Assembly (NCBI GenBank): GCA_033439795.1
Contig: JAUTDP010000001.1
Location: forward strand, 4,340,001 to 4,404,000
Direction of reading: 5' to 3'
Source of the DNA: Sordaria brevicollis
Lineage: Eukaryota > Ascomycota > Sordariomycetes > Sordariales > Sordariaceae
DNA length: 64,000 nt
Shown here: positions 22,331-32,827 of the stretch, piece after piece
Numbering within the stretch: position 1 is the first letter of the stretch
Layout: each line of letters opens with the position of its first letter
Made by a program: the position numbers and the translations under genes
Notes under the pieces: generated by a model
What the model saw: only the letters and a program-made list of their open reading frames with translations
Databases searched by the model: none
Told to the model about the DNA's origin: nothing

Positions 22331-25300
22331 TTATTCCACCTGTGTTCGAAAATGGGCCTCGTTAGCCAACCGAGTTCCCTCTGCACGTGTCGTCTCGGCC
22401 TCTTCTTTGAGTCCCTGTTGGTCGAGGGACTGGGCGAGCATGCCCTCGGCCACGCTCATCCACAATACATTCCCGCTCTTCCTCGCCTGCGCTGTACCCG
22501 CTCTTGCGCTCTTAAGGGCCTGTTCTCCCACCACGTTTTCAAAAAGCTTGTTACGCATAATGTTCAGGGCGATCGACAGGAAATGCGTGTTGCTGGTGTT
22601 TTGTGCTCCGTTCAGAGACAACTTCATATGCTGTTTGACCTGGTTGATCGGTAGCGGCGGATCCAGCGTAATGGAGGCGAGCACCAGGTTGTATGCGATC
22701 CTAATATCCAGATCTGGATGGTCCTCACAGAGTGGGCGCAAGAAATCCAGGAGCTGCGCAGTTTCGGCATCATCTTCATGCGCCGGTGATTGCATGATCC
22801 AGATGCGATTCAGTGCAGCTAGAATGCATAGCTCTGAAGCAACGTGGCACGAGTTATTTTGCGGTGTGCCAGTCCGGTCCATTGTGAATCTCGGGTCTTT
22901 CCAGATCGCAAGTGCTTGACCAAGCATGGCGGTTCCTTGTTTGAAGACTCCGGTGAGGTAGAGAGTCAGCACATCCAAAAACTCATTCGGCTGTTGCGCT
23001 GTGCCCAGCGCATCGAGGCACGTTCTCACTTTCCGCCAATCCGAGAGAGTAGCCGCTTGCAGTCCAATAAGGACTTGAGCATAATTGCTCACACCCTTTG
23101 CCCACTGAGCATGCGCAAACGCATCCGGGAGCGGTTTCGGCCCCAAGGTCGAGTTCTTGTCTAAATATCGAGTTAGCGGTGCTGAAATTTGCATAGATGC
23201 TCATTGATGCATACCTTCCAACAATCGTACAGCTTCGGTCCAGATTGTCGAGCTCCTCCCCAGGGTAGTGGACTTGTAAAGTGCCACAATGCCATTCAAT
23301 ATGTACCTGCGGAGGAGTTAGAATTCATGTGCATTCTCCGGTTGAGTAGCATGCCACTTACGTCAATGCAAACGACTCCTGCTTTCCCAGAGCTGATAAC
23401 ACCAAGTAATCGAAGGCACCATCCCCACGGCGTAGGACGGCCTCTGTATCACGGCTGAGTGTCGGCGCAGCGTTGGTCACGACACGCCTGATAGGAAGGA
23501 GAAGCTCATCAGTTGCCGGAGACCAGCTTGGGTTGTTGCGCAATTCATCCAACTTGCTCTGAAGGACACTCAGCTTCTGAGCAGCATCTCTGTGAGACTT
23601 TTGCCGGAGGCTGCAGGCAAGATCGAGTAACAGTAGTAAGATATCGAGCTGAGGCAGGTGAGCAGTATCGTCAAATTGCAATTTCTGTGCTTGCGCAATG
23701 CAATTCTGAACACGATTGATCCAGTCATCCTTCATAGTGTTGAGGTGAGATAATCCTTCTAGGAGCATTACCATGACAAAGATGGCCTTTTCGTCCCTGC
23801 TTGTCGCAATTGACGCCATCCGGCGCAAGTTTTCCAGCGCATGGTGATCAGTAGCAGTTCCTGATTGAATGTGAAATGCAGCTTTGAGAAATCGGAATGC
23901 ATAAACCCATGGTGCATGTTTGAACATGGTAGCATCCATTATATGGGTATCAAGTGACTTGAACGCCGCCTTTGGATTACGTTGAAAGAGCGTCTTCATG
24001 AGAAGAAATTGCGAGCAGTATTTGAGGTCGATGAAACGGTGCTGGAATTTAAAGTCAGTCTGTCATATCCTTAGGTAGCTACCCATAGACTTCGAGGTAC
24101 ATGCCTTTTCGCATACTAAGATGCCCCTTGTAAGAGCGGTTTCGGCCTCCGTGATATTGGCCGTTTCCTCTATGAGAACACTCGCATATCGGAGACAAAG
24201 TCTAGCTTCGAGACGAGGCGATAGCTTGTTGGAATTCATGGCAACTTCAAGACAGCCCAAACCTGTCGCCACCATCTTGTTGTATTCCTTGAGCTCGCTG
24301 TCTGACATTGACCTCGCGATTTTTGAGGCTGCAGCGTGTGCTTTGGCAAGACAGTCTTCAGCCACACAAAGCAACAGCGGCAAGTGCTCGACGTGGCCAG
24401 GTTTTTGCGTTGAAGCAGATGATTTCGCGACAGAAGGTGGCCGTCCTGGACCGCGTGGTGCAGCCATCTTGGGAGTAGACGCCGGCTGGGGTTGTAGGCG
24501 CCTCTCGTCTGTCCCATGGTTGCTCTGCTGAGAGATCGGCGGATGCAACTGTTGTGTCTGTATATGCGAGGAATCCTGAGGTCGTGAAGGCTGAGGCTGT
24601 AAAGGTTGTGTGGGTTGAATGTGTGGTTGTTGTTGTCCCCGTTGTTGTTGGTGTTGCTGATTCTGTGTGTTTCGCTGTTGCTGTTGCTGCTCTTGGTATT
24701 GTGGTTGTTGTTGTTGGCGTTGCAGCTGCTGTTGTTGCGGCTCTCGCTGTTGCCTCTGACGTTCCTCTTGCCTCTGACATTCTTGTTGTCTCTGCTGCTC
24801 ATGTTGCCTTTGCTGTTCCTGTTGCCTTTGCTGTTGCTGTTGCCTTTGTTGTTCCTGTTCCTGTTGCTGTTGATGTCGCTGCTGTTGTTGATCATGGTGA
24901 TTGATCGTCTGCTGTGTCTGCTGTGGCGGTATTTGCTGACTGTGCCGTGAAATTTGAGCAAGAGGAAGCTGGGGGCTGGACGCGCTCATCGGTTGGGGCG
25001 GTGGTAGGATACGGTTTGTTGATATAGGCGGAACATATTGCTTTTGGAGGAAGGATGGGTCGACGAACTGGACGGGCGCCGATGTCGTTTGCGGCGTGTG
25101 AGCGAATGACGTGGAAGCATTAGATCTATAATTCGACAGGTTGACGGGATTATTGGGATAGAATGTCGGTTGACTCTGGGTATAAGTTGATTGCGCGTAT
25201 GGAACCTGTGGTGGCTGAGTTGGTTGAGGTTGATGATATTGAGGATGCCCGTTCTGGTAGCCATTCACGTGTTGCTGATGTTGGTGTTGCTGGTACTGAT

Positions 25301-25418
25301 ATCCGGCAAGTTGCTGGAAGGGTTGTTGAGCCTGCTGCTGCTGTTGTTGCTGGTTCTGACTCTGTTGGGGATAAATGCCATAAGGCTGCCCCGGGGGCAT
25401 TCCATCGTGATATGTCAT
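22331..25418 (-). CDS. SCC4: Cohesin loading factor subunit Scc4/Mau2/Ssl3
   Basis: Four exons (25418-24105, 24041-23362, 23306-23215, 23160-22331) encode 971 residues. The ATG at 25418 is the first in frame. The N-terminal 300 residues are dominated by Gln with Pro and His, including long CAG/CAA tracts (about 24620-24900). From about residue 330 the protein becomes helical and TPR-like (H-V-E-H-L-P-L-L-L-C-V-A-E-D-C-L), matching the cohesin-load family that binds Scc2/Mis4 and loads cohesin on chromosomes. Introns 2 and 3 are GT-AG. Intron 1 is best explained by a GC-AG pair (GAAAAG|GCATGT, 24104-24042), joining V-C-E-K to H-R-F-I-D-L-K-Y; a GTATGC donor 12 bases upstream would also stay in frame but delete V-C-E-K (967 residues). 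The Gln-rich extension is not part of the conserved fold. Confidence 0.85.
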
Positions 25419-26415
25419 GGCATTTGTCAATTGGAGATCGGTAGTCTCTGTATTCGTGTCGCGGCGGGGCTAAATACGTTCGTACATCGGCGGTGGAAAC
25501 TGCGCGCTATTGGTGTCGTGATACTCAATGCTTGGCGGATATTACAGGCGACGGTGATTAAAAGCGTAACATGGTCGATGTCTGCAGTGAGAATTTCGAC
25601 AGAGGCGACAGAAATTTTGAGTTTGTCTTTGTGATGTTGGCAGGAGGAAGAACTGCAACTTGCTTGATGTCCATCTGCGTGGGTTGCTATTGCCTGTTAG
25701 CGCGCTGCCGCCGCGGCAAGGACAGTGCGTTCACCGAGCTGATTGGCGTCCGATGACGGGTATATGGCCCACATGATAGGTGCAGGGCAGGCATCACCAG
25801 AATCCGTTGGGGCTGCAGGTCCGACGGGAAGACAGCAGGGGATGGGAACCGACTGGATGCAACAAGGAATGTAAGGGTTGTTTTTCCACTCGGCTCGTAC
25901 CACTATCCTCCCGATTGTTCGGGGTCCATCAGGGCATCATGTTGTGGAGAACCGAAGATGGAACCGGATCGGACTTTTGAACCTCGAGATCACTCCCGCT
26001 CCATTGGGGGGCCGAAAGAGGAAGAGTCGATATGGGTAGCTGGATCTACTGGAGTCCGAAAGACGATCCTTCGAGGTTAAAGCTGAGTCTAAAGGGTAAC
26101 ATTAGGTAGACTTCAGGAATCCGATTCGGTTATCATCGTCATCAGATCGTTGTTAACGGATACCTAGACTTTAGGGGCGGCGCAGGTCAATAATAGTACA
26201 TCAAAAATCTCTTTAACTTCGCCTTCATCTCATTATACCTCGGCATTTTCGAGGTCGATATATAAGGAGTCTATCTGCTTTTCTTGGCTCATCCACACAT
26301 TCTTAAGTCCTTTTGATACCCTCAAATTTTTCCCTCTCATATCCTGTTCTTTTCTACCTTCAAAATTTCAACATTTTTACGATTTGGCCGGAGCAGCGGT
26401 CGTCTAGGCGCAATC
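25419..26415. promoter_or_regulatory. Divergent promoter region, cohesin loader / hydrolase
   Basis: About 1 kb between the two start codons serves genes transcribed away from each other. A TATA-like element lies near the hydrolase gene. No other gene is supported here. Confidence 0.6.
26259..26266 (+). promoter_or_regulatory. Candidate TATA box of the hydrolase gene
   Basis: TATATAAG lies about 150 bases upstream of the ATG at 26416, followed by a pyrimidine-rich leader (CTTTTCTTGG, TTTTTCCCTC). Spacing fits a short leader. Confidence 0.45.
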
Positions 26416-27833
26416 ATGGACTGGTTCGGACGTGCCAAGATCTCTTTCACCCACCACGCATCACCACTTACACTCCAGCAGAAGGATGGTACCGCAACCG
26501 ACTTGCTGAAGGTCTGCGAGCAGGCCACTCCGCCATGCCAGCTGAACCCGCTTCTGTTCAACGGCCATGTCCAGACCATGTGGACTGTGGTCAAGGAGCA
26601 TGGCCCCCAGATCTACTATCGCCGGAAGATCTTCGACTCAGACCATGACCTCTACACAGGAACCTTCACGGTTGATTTCGTGACTGAGCCGCACCAAGAC
26701 TTCGAAGAGAAACTCCCACCAAGGACAGCCTACTATTCCGACCAAGATTTTGCCAATCTGCCCTCGGATGACACCAAACCTATGCTGATTGTGCTCCACG
26801 GTCTCTCCGGAGGCTCGCACGAAGTCTACCTCCGCCACGCCATCCTGCCTCTTGTTGAGAGCGGCAAGTGGGAAATCTGCGTGGTCAACTCTCGCGGATG
26901 CGCAAACAGCGCTGTCACAAGCGGTCTCTTCTTTAACGCTAGGGCGACATGGGATGTCCGACAGGTTGTGAAGTGGGCCAGGAAGAACTTCCCCAACCGT
27001 CCTCTTTTTGGCGTGGGTTTCTCTCTGGGTGCCAACATCTTGACCAACTATGTCGGAGAAGAAGGAGAGGGTTGTCTGTTGAAGGGTGCCATTGCCGTTG
27101 GAAATCCCTTCAACCTGGATGTCACAAACAGGGCTTTGCGGAGAACTCACCTGGGAAGACTTTACCAGCGAGTTATGGGAAGTAAGTTTTACTCTGCTTC
27201 TTTCACAGCAGTTGAAGTGGTTTTGCTGACACATATGCGATTTTTGCTTGCAGGCAACATGAAGAAGCTTGTCGCTAATCACAAGGAGACTGTGCTCAAG
27301 TACACCAACCTTGACTACGACAGGATACAGAACATCACCTATCTGAACGAGTTTGATCGTGAAGTGCAAACCGTCACCTGGGGTTACCCTACCGAAGACG
27401 CATACTACCGCGATGCTTCCTCCTGTGATGCTGTCTTAGGTATCAGGATTCCCTTCATGGCTCTCTCTGCCGCTGACGATCCGGTAAGTATCCCGTCTCT
27501 TGTCCTTTTGCTGACATGACTTTGATTAGTGAGCGTGAAACTGACCTTCAATGCTAGATCGCCGTTGAGGAAGGCATTCCTTACCAAGAGATCAAGCAGA
27601 ACCCCTACACCGTCCTTTGCCTGACGTCTCTCGGCGGGCATCTTTCGTGGTTCGAGCTCGGTGGCGGAAGATGGCATACTCGTCCCATCTGTAACTTCTT
27701 GAACAAGATGGCTTTTGAGATCGACTTGGACGCCATCAAGCCTGATGCTTGCGACAAGTTTGACAGCCAGTTCAGAACTCACTTCGACCCCGTGCAGCGG
27801 AAGCTGCAGATTCTCGATCTGGGCCAGCACTAG
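26416..27833 (+). CDS. Alpha/beta hydrolase, Eht1/Eeb1 (YheT/ABHD) family
   Basis: Three exons (26416-27181, 27254-27483, 27558-27833), both introns GT-AG, encode 423 residues. The family start block N-P-L-L-F-N-G-H-V-Q-T is present near residue 36. Then come the oxyanion-hole region V-L-H-G-L-S-G-G, the N-S-R-G-C strand-turn, the nucleophile elbow G-F-S-L-G-A-N, a conserved A-A-D-D-P that supplies the acid, and G-G-H-L-S-W with the catalytic His. Yeast Eht1 and Eeb1 are acyl-CoA:ethanol O-acyltransferases that make and hydrolyse medium-chain ethyl esters; the broader family contains lipases and esterases. No signal peptide or membrane helix is evident. The exact substrate cannot be told from sequence. 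Confidence 0.9.
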
Positions 27834-28366
27834 ATGGTGTCTTGAATCGATACGAAGAAGGCGGGAGTGTACATAAGGGGGTGTAGAGTTACATATGTTG
27901 GCCAGTTGGGATTGGACGGTTTAGAAAGGCATAAAGGAGCATAGCGTTGAACATAGACTTGAATTCGTGCGCTTTCAACTTGGCTCTTAAATCGAACATA
28001 ACGGTATGCCCATTGATGACTCAAACAAAGTTCCAACTCGCGCTTTTTATTCCATCGGTTTCCATGCATCAACCATTTCACAGTAGAAGCCTAACCAATA
28101 CTGGCGTGCACAATTGGTATCTTGAATTCCCAAACAACTAATCAGAATTTTGTTCCCCGGCCAAGCCCATCCTACCCGCCGCCGCCGCCGAAGACTTTGG
28201 TTGATATAAAACGCCCAGACGCCATACATGCGAAGAAATAATGCTTGGTGTAGAGGTATTACACGACAAACTTCCCATCCTCTCCTTCTGCTCTTCGTTC
28301 TCCTAGCCCGAGTGCTAGCAGGGACCCGGGACTTCAAAGATTCCACATCCCCGCTTTTCGAATAAA
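27834..28366. other. Intergenic region between convergent genes
   Basis: The 3' ends of the hydrolase and Loc1 genes meet here. Short frames on both strands have no recognisable product. A short (CCG)n stretch lies near 28179. Confidence 0.55.
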
Positions 28367-29060
28367 TTATTCGGCGGCGAAGGATACCGACTTCTTCTTT
28401 TTCGACTTGACAGCCTTCGTACCGGCAGACGCAAGCTCCTTGACGTCTCTTGAATCATCATCGTCGTTGCCGCCATGGGACTTGCCACTGCGCTTACGCT
28501 TCTTGCGCAGCGACTCCTTGGTCTCTTCTAGCCTGGCCTTGCGCTCGGCCTCCTTCTTCTCGGCTTCGGCGCGTCTCGCCTCGCGGATCTCCTCCATTTG
28601 TCGCGCCTTGATCATCTTGGACTCGATCTGGCCCTCCTTTTCTGCTTGTACAATGGCGAGAATGGTAGCCATGCTCTCCTGTGCATTGGGTAAAACATAT
28701 TAGCTATTTGTTGCTTTCCAAATTACGACCCAGAATCTGACCAAGACTAACCTTGTCATCGACAAACACCTTGCCCTTCTTCTTTCCCTTTGGCTTGGTC
28801 ACACCAACGGGAGTGACCGTGTTGAGTTCCGGAATCGCAAGGTCCTTTTCGCTGTAGGTCTTCTTCTTCAACTTCCTAGCGATAAGCTCCTGAATGTTCG
28901 GTCGACCCTTGTTGGCGGTGACGAGAGTATGGGCTTTGCCTTTAGGCTTTCCCTTCGACTTGATCACACCATCGTTCCTCGACTTCTCCGCAGCCTTGCT
29001 GTTCTTGACGCCGGACCTGTTCGCAGCGTGCTTGTTCTTTATCGTCTTTGTCGGCGCCAT
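28367..29060 (-). CDS. LOC1: Loc1-like 60S ribosomal subunit assembly protein
   Basis: Two exons (29060-28752, 28678-28367) separated by a 73-nt GT-AG intron encode 206 residues. The protein is strongly basic. The diagnostic block is present: [16 protein letters not shown] followed by [17 protein letters not shown], then a helix of [15 protein letters not shown] and the C-terminal K-K-K-S-V-S-F-A. In yeast, Loc1 is a nucleolar RNA-binding protein needed for 60S assembly and export, and for ASH1 mRNA localisation. The intron falls between V-F-V-D-D-K and E-S-M-A-T-I-L-A. It is divergent from the histidine gene over 518 bp. Confidence 0.9.
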
Positions 29061-29578
29061 TGTGAACTGTGATTGATTTGATAATACGGTCGTAGGGAGT
29101 CGTCCGCCGTCGATGGAATGATCCGGTGGATGGAATTGGATGGATGGAGTACGAGGAACACTTTCGAATGTATCCTGTACGCTGTCGCTTCGGTCGACTT
29201 CTCTGGGGAAAATTTTGGGACCGGAATTTGGTCCCTGTTCCTTATCTTATCGGTGCTAGCTAGAGCTCAATTGGCACTGTATTAATGCCTGCGGCTATGG
29301 GGCAGTGGGGTTCTGTCAGCTCGCTGTGGGGCAGCCCTGGAATCTCGAATTGGCTGCTGGGGATCGGCAGGCAAGCTGGAAAGTCTAGCGCGGGGTTAGC
29401 GGCACTATCGAAAGGCTTATCGGTGCGTCACTGGTGGCTGTCCGAAACCGCCAAAATTTCCAACATCACCAAGTTTAATTGTTCACCATCCGTTCATCCC
29501 AATTGACCACGTTGCCGTCGTGCATATCCACGAGTCTACCCGCTTCCCGACGCTCAGGACCCCCTACACCAGACAAAT
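29061..29578. promoter_or_regulatory. Divergent promoter, LOC1 / histidine gene
   Basis: This 518-bp region drives a ribosome-assembly gene on one side and an amino-acid synthesis gene on the other. The sequence TGCGTCA at 29424-29430 (TGACGCA on the other strand) differs by one base from the CPC-1/Gcn4 consensus TGACTCA and lies about 150 bases before the histidine start. No TATA box is evident. Confidence 0.5.
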
Positions 29579-30353
29579 ATGGCCTCCCAACAGCCTGCCA
29601 CCCGCTGGGCCGCCTTTGCGCGCGACACCAACGAGACCAAGATCCAGATCGCCCTCAACCTTGATGGCGGCGCATTCCCTCCCGAGACCGACGAGCGCTT
29701 GAACGTCAACATCGCCGACGGCCACGCCACTCAGGCCAGCAAGTCGCAAACAATTAGCATCAACACCGGCATTGGTTTCCTTGATCACATGCTCCATGCT
29801 CTGGCCAAGCACGCCGGCTGGAGTCTTGCTCTTGCTTGCAAGGGCGACCTTCACAGTTAGTAGACCTTTTCCAGCGGCGCAAAGTCTCCGTAGGCACCAA
29901 ACTATATTCAGAAACCGGAATTGACCTGATTCCTTCACAGTCGATGACCACCATACCGCCGAAGACGTTTGCATTGCTCTCGGCTACGCTTTCGCCAAGG
30001 CCCTCGGTACTCCCACCGGTATCGCCCGCTTCGGATCCGCATACTGCCCTCTCGACGAGGCCCTCAGCCGCGCCGTCGTTGATATCTCGAACCGCCCCTT
30101 TGCCGTTGTCGACCTTGGCCTCAAGCGTGAAAAGATTGGTGACCTCAGCACCGAGATGATCCCCCACTGCATCCAGAGCTTCGCCGGCGCTGCCCGCATC
30201 ACCGTGCACGTTGACTGCCTCCGCGGCGACAACGACCACCACAGAGCCGAGAGCGCGTTCAAGGCGCTTGCTGTTGCCACGAGGATGGCTATTAGCCGGG
30301 TGGCGGGTCGCGAGGGTGAGGTTCCCAGCACCAAGGGAACTCTCAGCGTATAA
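29579..30353 (+). CDS. his-1: Imidazoleglycerol-phosphate dehydratase (histidine synthesis)
   Basis: Two exons (29579-29855, 29941-30353) encode 229 residues, the usual size of a monofunctional fungal enzyme. The manganese-binding motifs are complete: [16 protein letters not shown] (the intron splits the first codon of I-D-D-H-H), and [12 protein letters not shown]. The enzyme converts imidazoleglycerol phosphate to imidazoleacetol phosphate, the step done by yeast His3. The Neurospora locus for this enzyme is called his-1 (yeast and Neurospora numbers differ); the symbol is from memory. It is cytosolic, without a presequence. Cross-pathway control by CPC-1 is expected, but only a near-match site is seen upstream. 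Confidence 0.95.
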
Positions 30354-31149
30354 GAGGGGAGAGCATGCGAAAAGCTGTTGATTATAGATTTGTTTTGAGA
30401 TAGAGTAGCAAAGATACCATGTAATGCCATTTATCGTGATATTTTGCGCGTAAATCTCGTTGTCATGACTTGGCCATTGCGACGACATATAGTAGAGGCA
30501 ATGAAAGGGTAAGAAATCTGAAGAGTGGTGGATGTTCACAAGTGACGAAGAGAAATGCACCCCTGATGGGGCTGATGCAGGTTGTTGACAAAGTTCCTCT
30601 TTCGGACGAAATGCGTTCGGGCGGCCCCACACAGGGACCGAGAGGGGCCGCAACAAAGAAAGTCCCGGGATTAATAAAACGGAACCTCGCACGATCCGTC
30701 CCATCTCTTCATCTGTGACGTACACTTCGACTTTACTTTCTCACAACAAAGTAATTACTGCCTCTGTACAGTCACCCGTTGACCAACATTGCGATTCTAC
30801 GCCATCAGCCTCTGTCTTTGAAGAAGAACAACACAGTTCTCGGCAAAACCACAAGTCAACAGCAAGAGGTTTCTCTATTCATCGCATCCACTCATCAGCG
30901 CGGCAACGACTCACTCCACATCTCATACGTTCCGGGATACGGCTTTCCGAGAGCTAAACCATCTCAACAGCGACACCGGGTCTTTGGAACAAGTCGAACG
31001 AACAAAACAGATCTGAACAAGGGTCAGATTCATACTTGCACACGCATCTAAACTTCATCAACCAGACAAAATTTACAGCCCACATCAAATATCCATCTCA
31101 TCCACTCAACCAACCACATCTTCAACATCAGAAATCATACAGACCCAAA
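30354..31149. other. Intergenic region and leader of the small HIG1-like gene
   Basis: After the histidine gene stop there is no frame with a recognisable product. The last 250 bases before 31150 are A/C-rich (CATC, CAACC, ACATC repeats), typical of a Neurospora leader. Confidence 0.55.
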
Positions 31150-31723
31150 ATGTCCCGCCCACTCGACATCAACACCTCCAAACACGAAGAGGCCAACCAA
31201 GCCTCGTGGGAAGCCTGCAAGGGCGCCATGTCCGGCGCCTTCAAGTGGGGCGTGGCCTCGGCGCTGCTGGGCGGTATTGGGTACGCCGTATCGCCGATAT
31301 ATAGGGGTTTGACTATTCAGTTTAAGGTGTAAGTCTATATCCCGTCTCTATCAGTTTCTTCCCGGATTTTCTGTTCTTGCGGTTTGGGTCTTCTGTGGTG
31401 TGAATTGGTATTTAAATTTGTCATGGCGTGTCTATTTGGGGTTGGTAGTGTTTCTGCGAAAGGGGATGAACTACCTTAAACAAAAGCGTTGGAAAGAGGG
31501 AAGGGTGGGCTGCAGTGTGGATGCTTGAAAGGCGAATGGTCACTAACAATGATAACGCAGATACATTCAGATGTCCGGCATGGTACTGGGCGGTATGTTG
31601 GAGGCGGATCACCGGATTCGTGAGTACGAGGCCGCCATGAGAATGAGGAGGAGGGTAGCGGCCGATCAGGCTAGGTGGAGGCAGTTTGAGGAGACGTATG
31701 GGAAAGATGAGGATGACGAGTGA
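31150..31723 (+). CDS. Small membrane protein, remotely HIG1-like
   Basis: Two exons (31150-31328, 31561-31723) joined across a 232-nt GT-AG intron encode 113 residues. A glycine-rich hydrophobic segment (about 27-50: G-A-F-K-W-G-V-A-S-A-L-L-G-G-I-G-Y-A-V) is followed by Y-R-G-L-T-I-Q-F-K-V-Y-I-Q-M-S-G-M-V-L-G-G and a charged C-terminal helix (E-A-A-M-R-M-R-R-R-V-A-A-D). The second helix with its preceding basic/Gln residues recalls HIG1-domain proteins of respiratory supercomplexes (Rcf1/Rcf2), but I cannot align a complete motif, so the family is uncertain. A mitochondrial inner-membrane location is an inference. The frame closes exactly at the predicted splice, which supports a real gene. 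Confidence 0.75.
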
Positions 31724-32058
31724 ATGAGCGAGGAAGTGAAGGATGGCAGAGTGTTGGCATGAGGCCTTGTCCAAGGTGGGCAGGTTATGAGGATTGGACT
31801 GCTTAGGTCCGGATATGCATCAAGGGATCGTGGACAAACGAAGTAGCTGGCAGGTTTCTCTCTCTTCTCTGTATGTGTTTATATGTTGCTTTATATACAA
31901 GCCTTACTAATAGCACTACTACAGCCCACTATAAATCATATCCGTCGTGTCCATACATCGTATTCGTAAGTCCATCCATTACCTCGTCTCTCAACCATTT
32001 ATTGAATGTTCCAGGCATATTCATCATGATCATTACCATCCCTGAAAACCTCCATGGC
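31724..32058. other. Intergenic region between convergent genes
   Basis: The 3' ends of two small genes face each other across 335 bp. Nothing else is recognised. Confidence 0.55.
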
Positions 32059-32827
32059 CTACTTCAAAGGGTAGGGGCTTCCGTTGTACACACAGCCAAA
32101 GTCGGTCCACTGAAGCGGGACCCTCTCAATATTACGGAACATGGCTGACCTCGGCCTGTTGATACCCTCATAACTAAACCAAGCCGAGGCGTGGTACTCA
32201 TCAGATCCAAGAGGATTGGGACTACACGTATTGCAACTTCGTCAGCTTCCTGATTTCACAGTAGAACAGACCATCAAAGGCAGAAAGGCAGGAAACTCAC
32301 TCGCAGATATTCAAGATGCCGGCGTCAAAATAATCGACGTAGCCCATGGAGATCAAGTACCGTTGGGACGCGGGAGGGTCGTCTTTGGAGCAGGGCAGCG
32401 AGTGGAACTCGGCGAACTTGTAGTTCACACCCTCGGGGATGGGAGCATTGAGATGACAGCCCGACTCGATGTTGGTCCGCGAGTCCCAGATGGAAAGGCT
32501 GAGTTCGACTTCGCGCGTGGTCGCGTTCCAGACACGAGAGAAGCCTTTGACAGACATCCAGGGGCCCAGATCCTCATAGTCGTTGGGGTCGGGAATGGTG
32601 TTGCCGCTGCCCCCGTTACCGTGACCGTTACCATGACCGTTGCCATGACCATTACCCTTGCCGCCCTTGTTTTTATCCTTGCCGCCCTTGTCGTTCTTAT
32701 CGTGTTTGTCGTTGCCGTACTTGACGTTCTGATGGAAGCCCAGGGCTCCAGCTTCGCCGATGGGGTTGGCGAGGGCAGCCGGAAAGCCCGACAAAAGGGC
32801 AGAGAGAAGGATGGTCTTGAGAAGCAT
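32059..32827 (-). CDS. Small secreted cysteine protein with His-Gly-Asn-Gly repeats
   Basis: Two exons (32827-32301, 32236-32059) encode 234 residues. The first ATG is at 32827; a longer frame upstream has only a GTG. The N-terminus is a clear signal peptide (hydrophobic core L-L-S-A-L-L-S-G-F, likely cleavage after A-L-A). A Lys/Asp/Gly-rich linker leads to four H-G-N-G-type repeats (12-bp DNA repeat, about 32590-32650). The C-terminal domain, about 140 residues, has six cysteines, including N-I-C-D-C-N-T-C across the splice, so up to three disulfides. The acceptor AG at 32237-32238 is chosen because it extends the frame by 58 residues with balanced cysteines. An alternative AG 13 bases upstream gives only eight more codons. 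Function unknown; effector-like by size and architecture. Confidence 0.8.

Noticed and set aside
28047..28346. 99-codon minus-strand frame between the hydrolase and Loc1 genes
   Set aside because: No recognisable product; lies in the convergent 3' regions.
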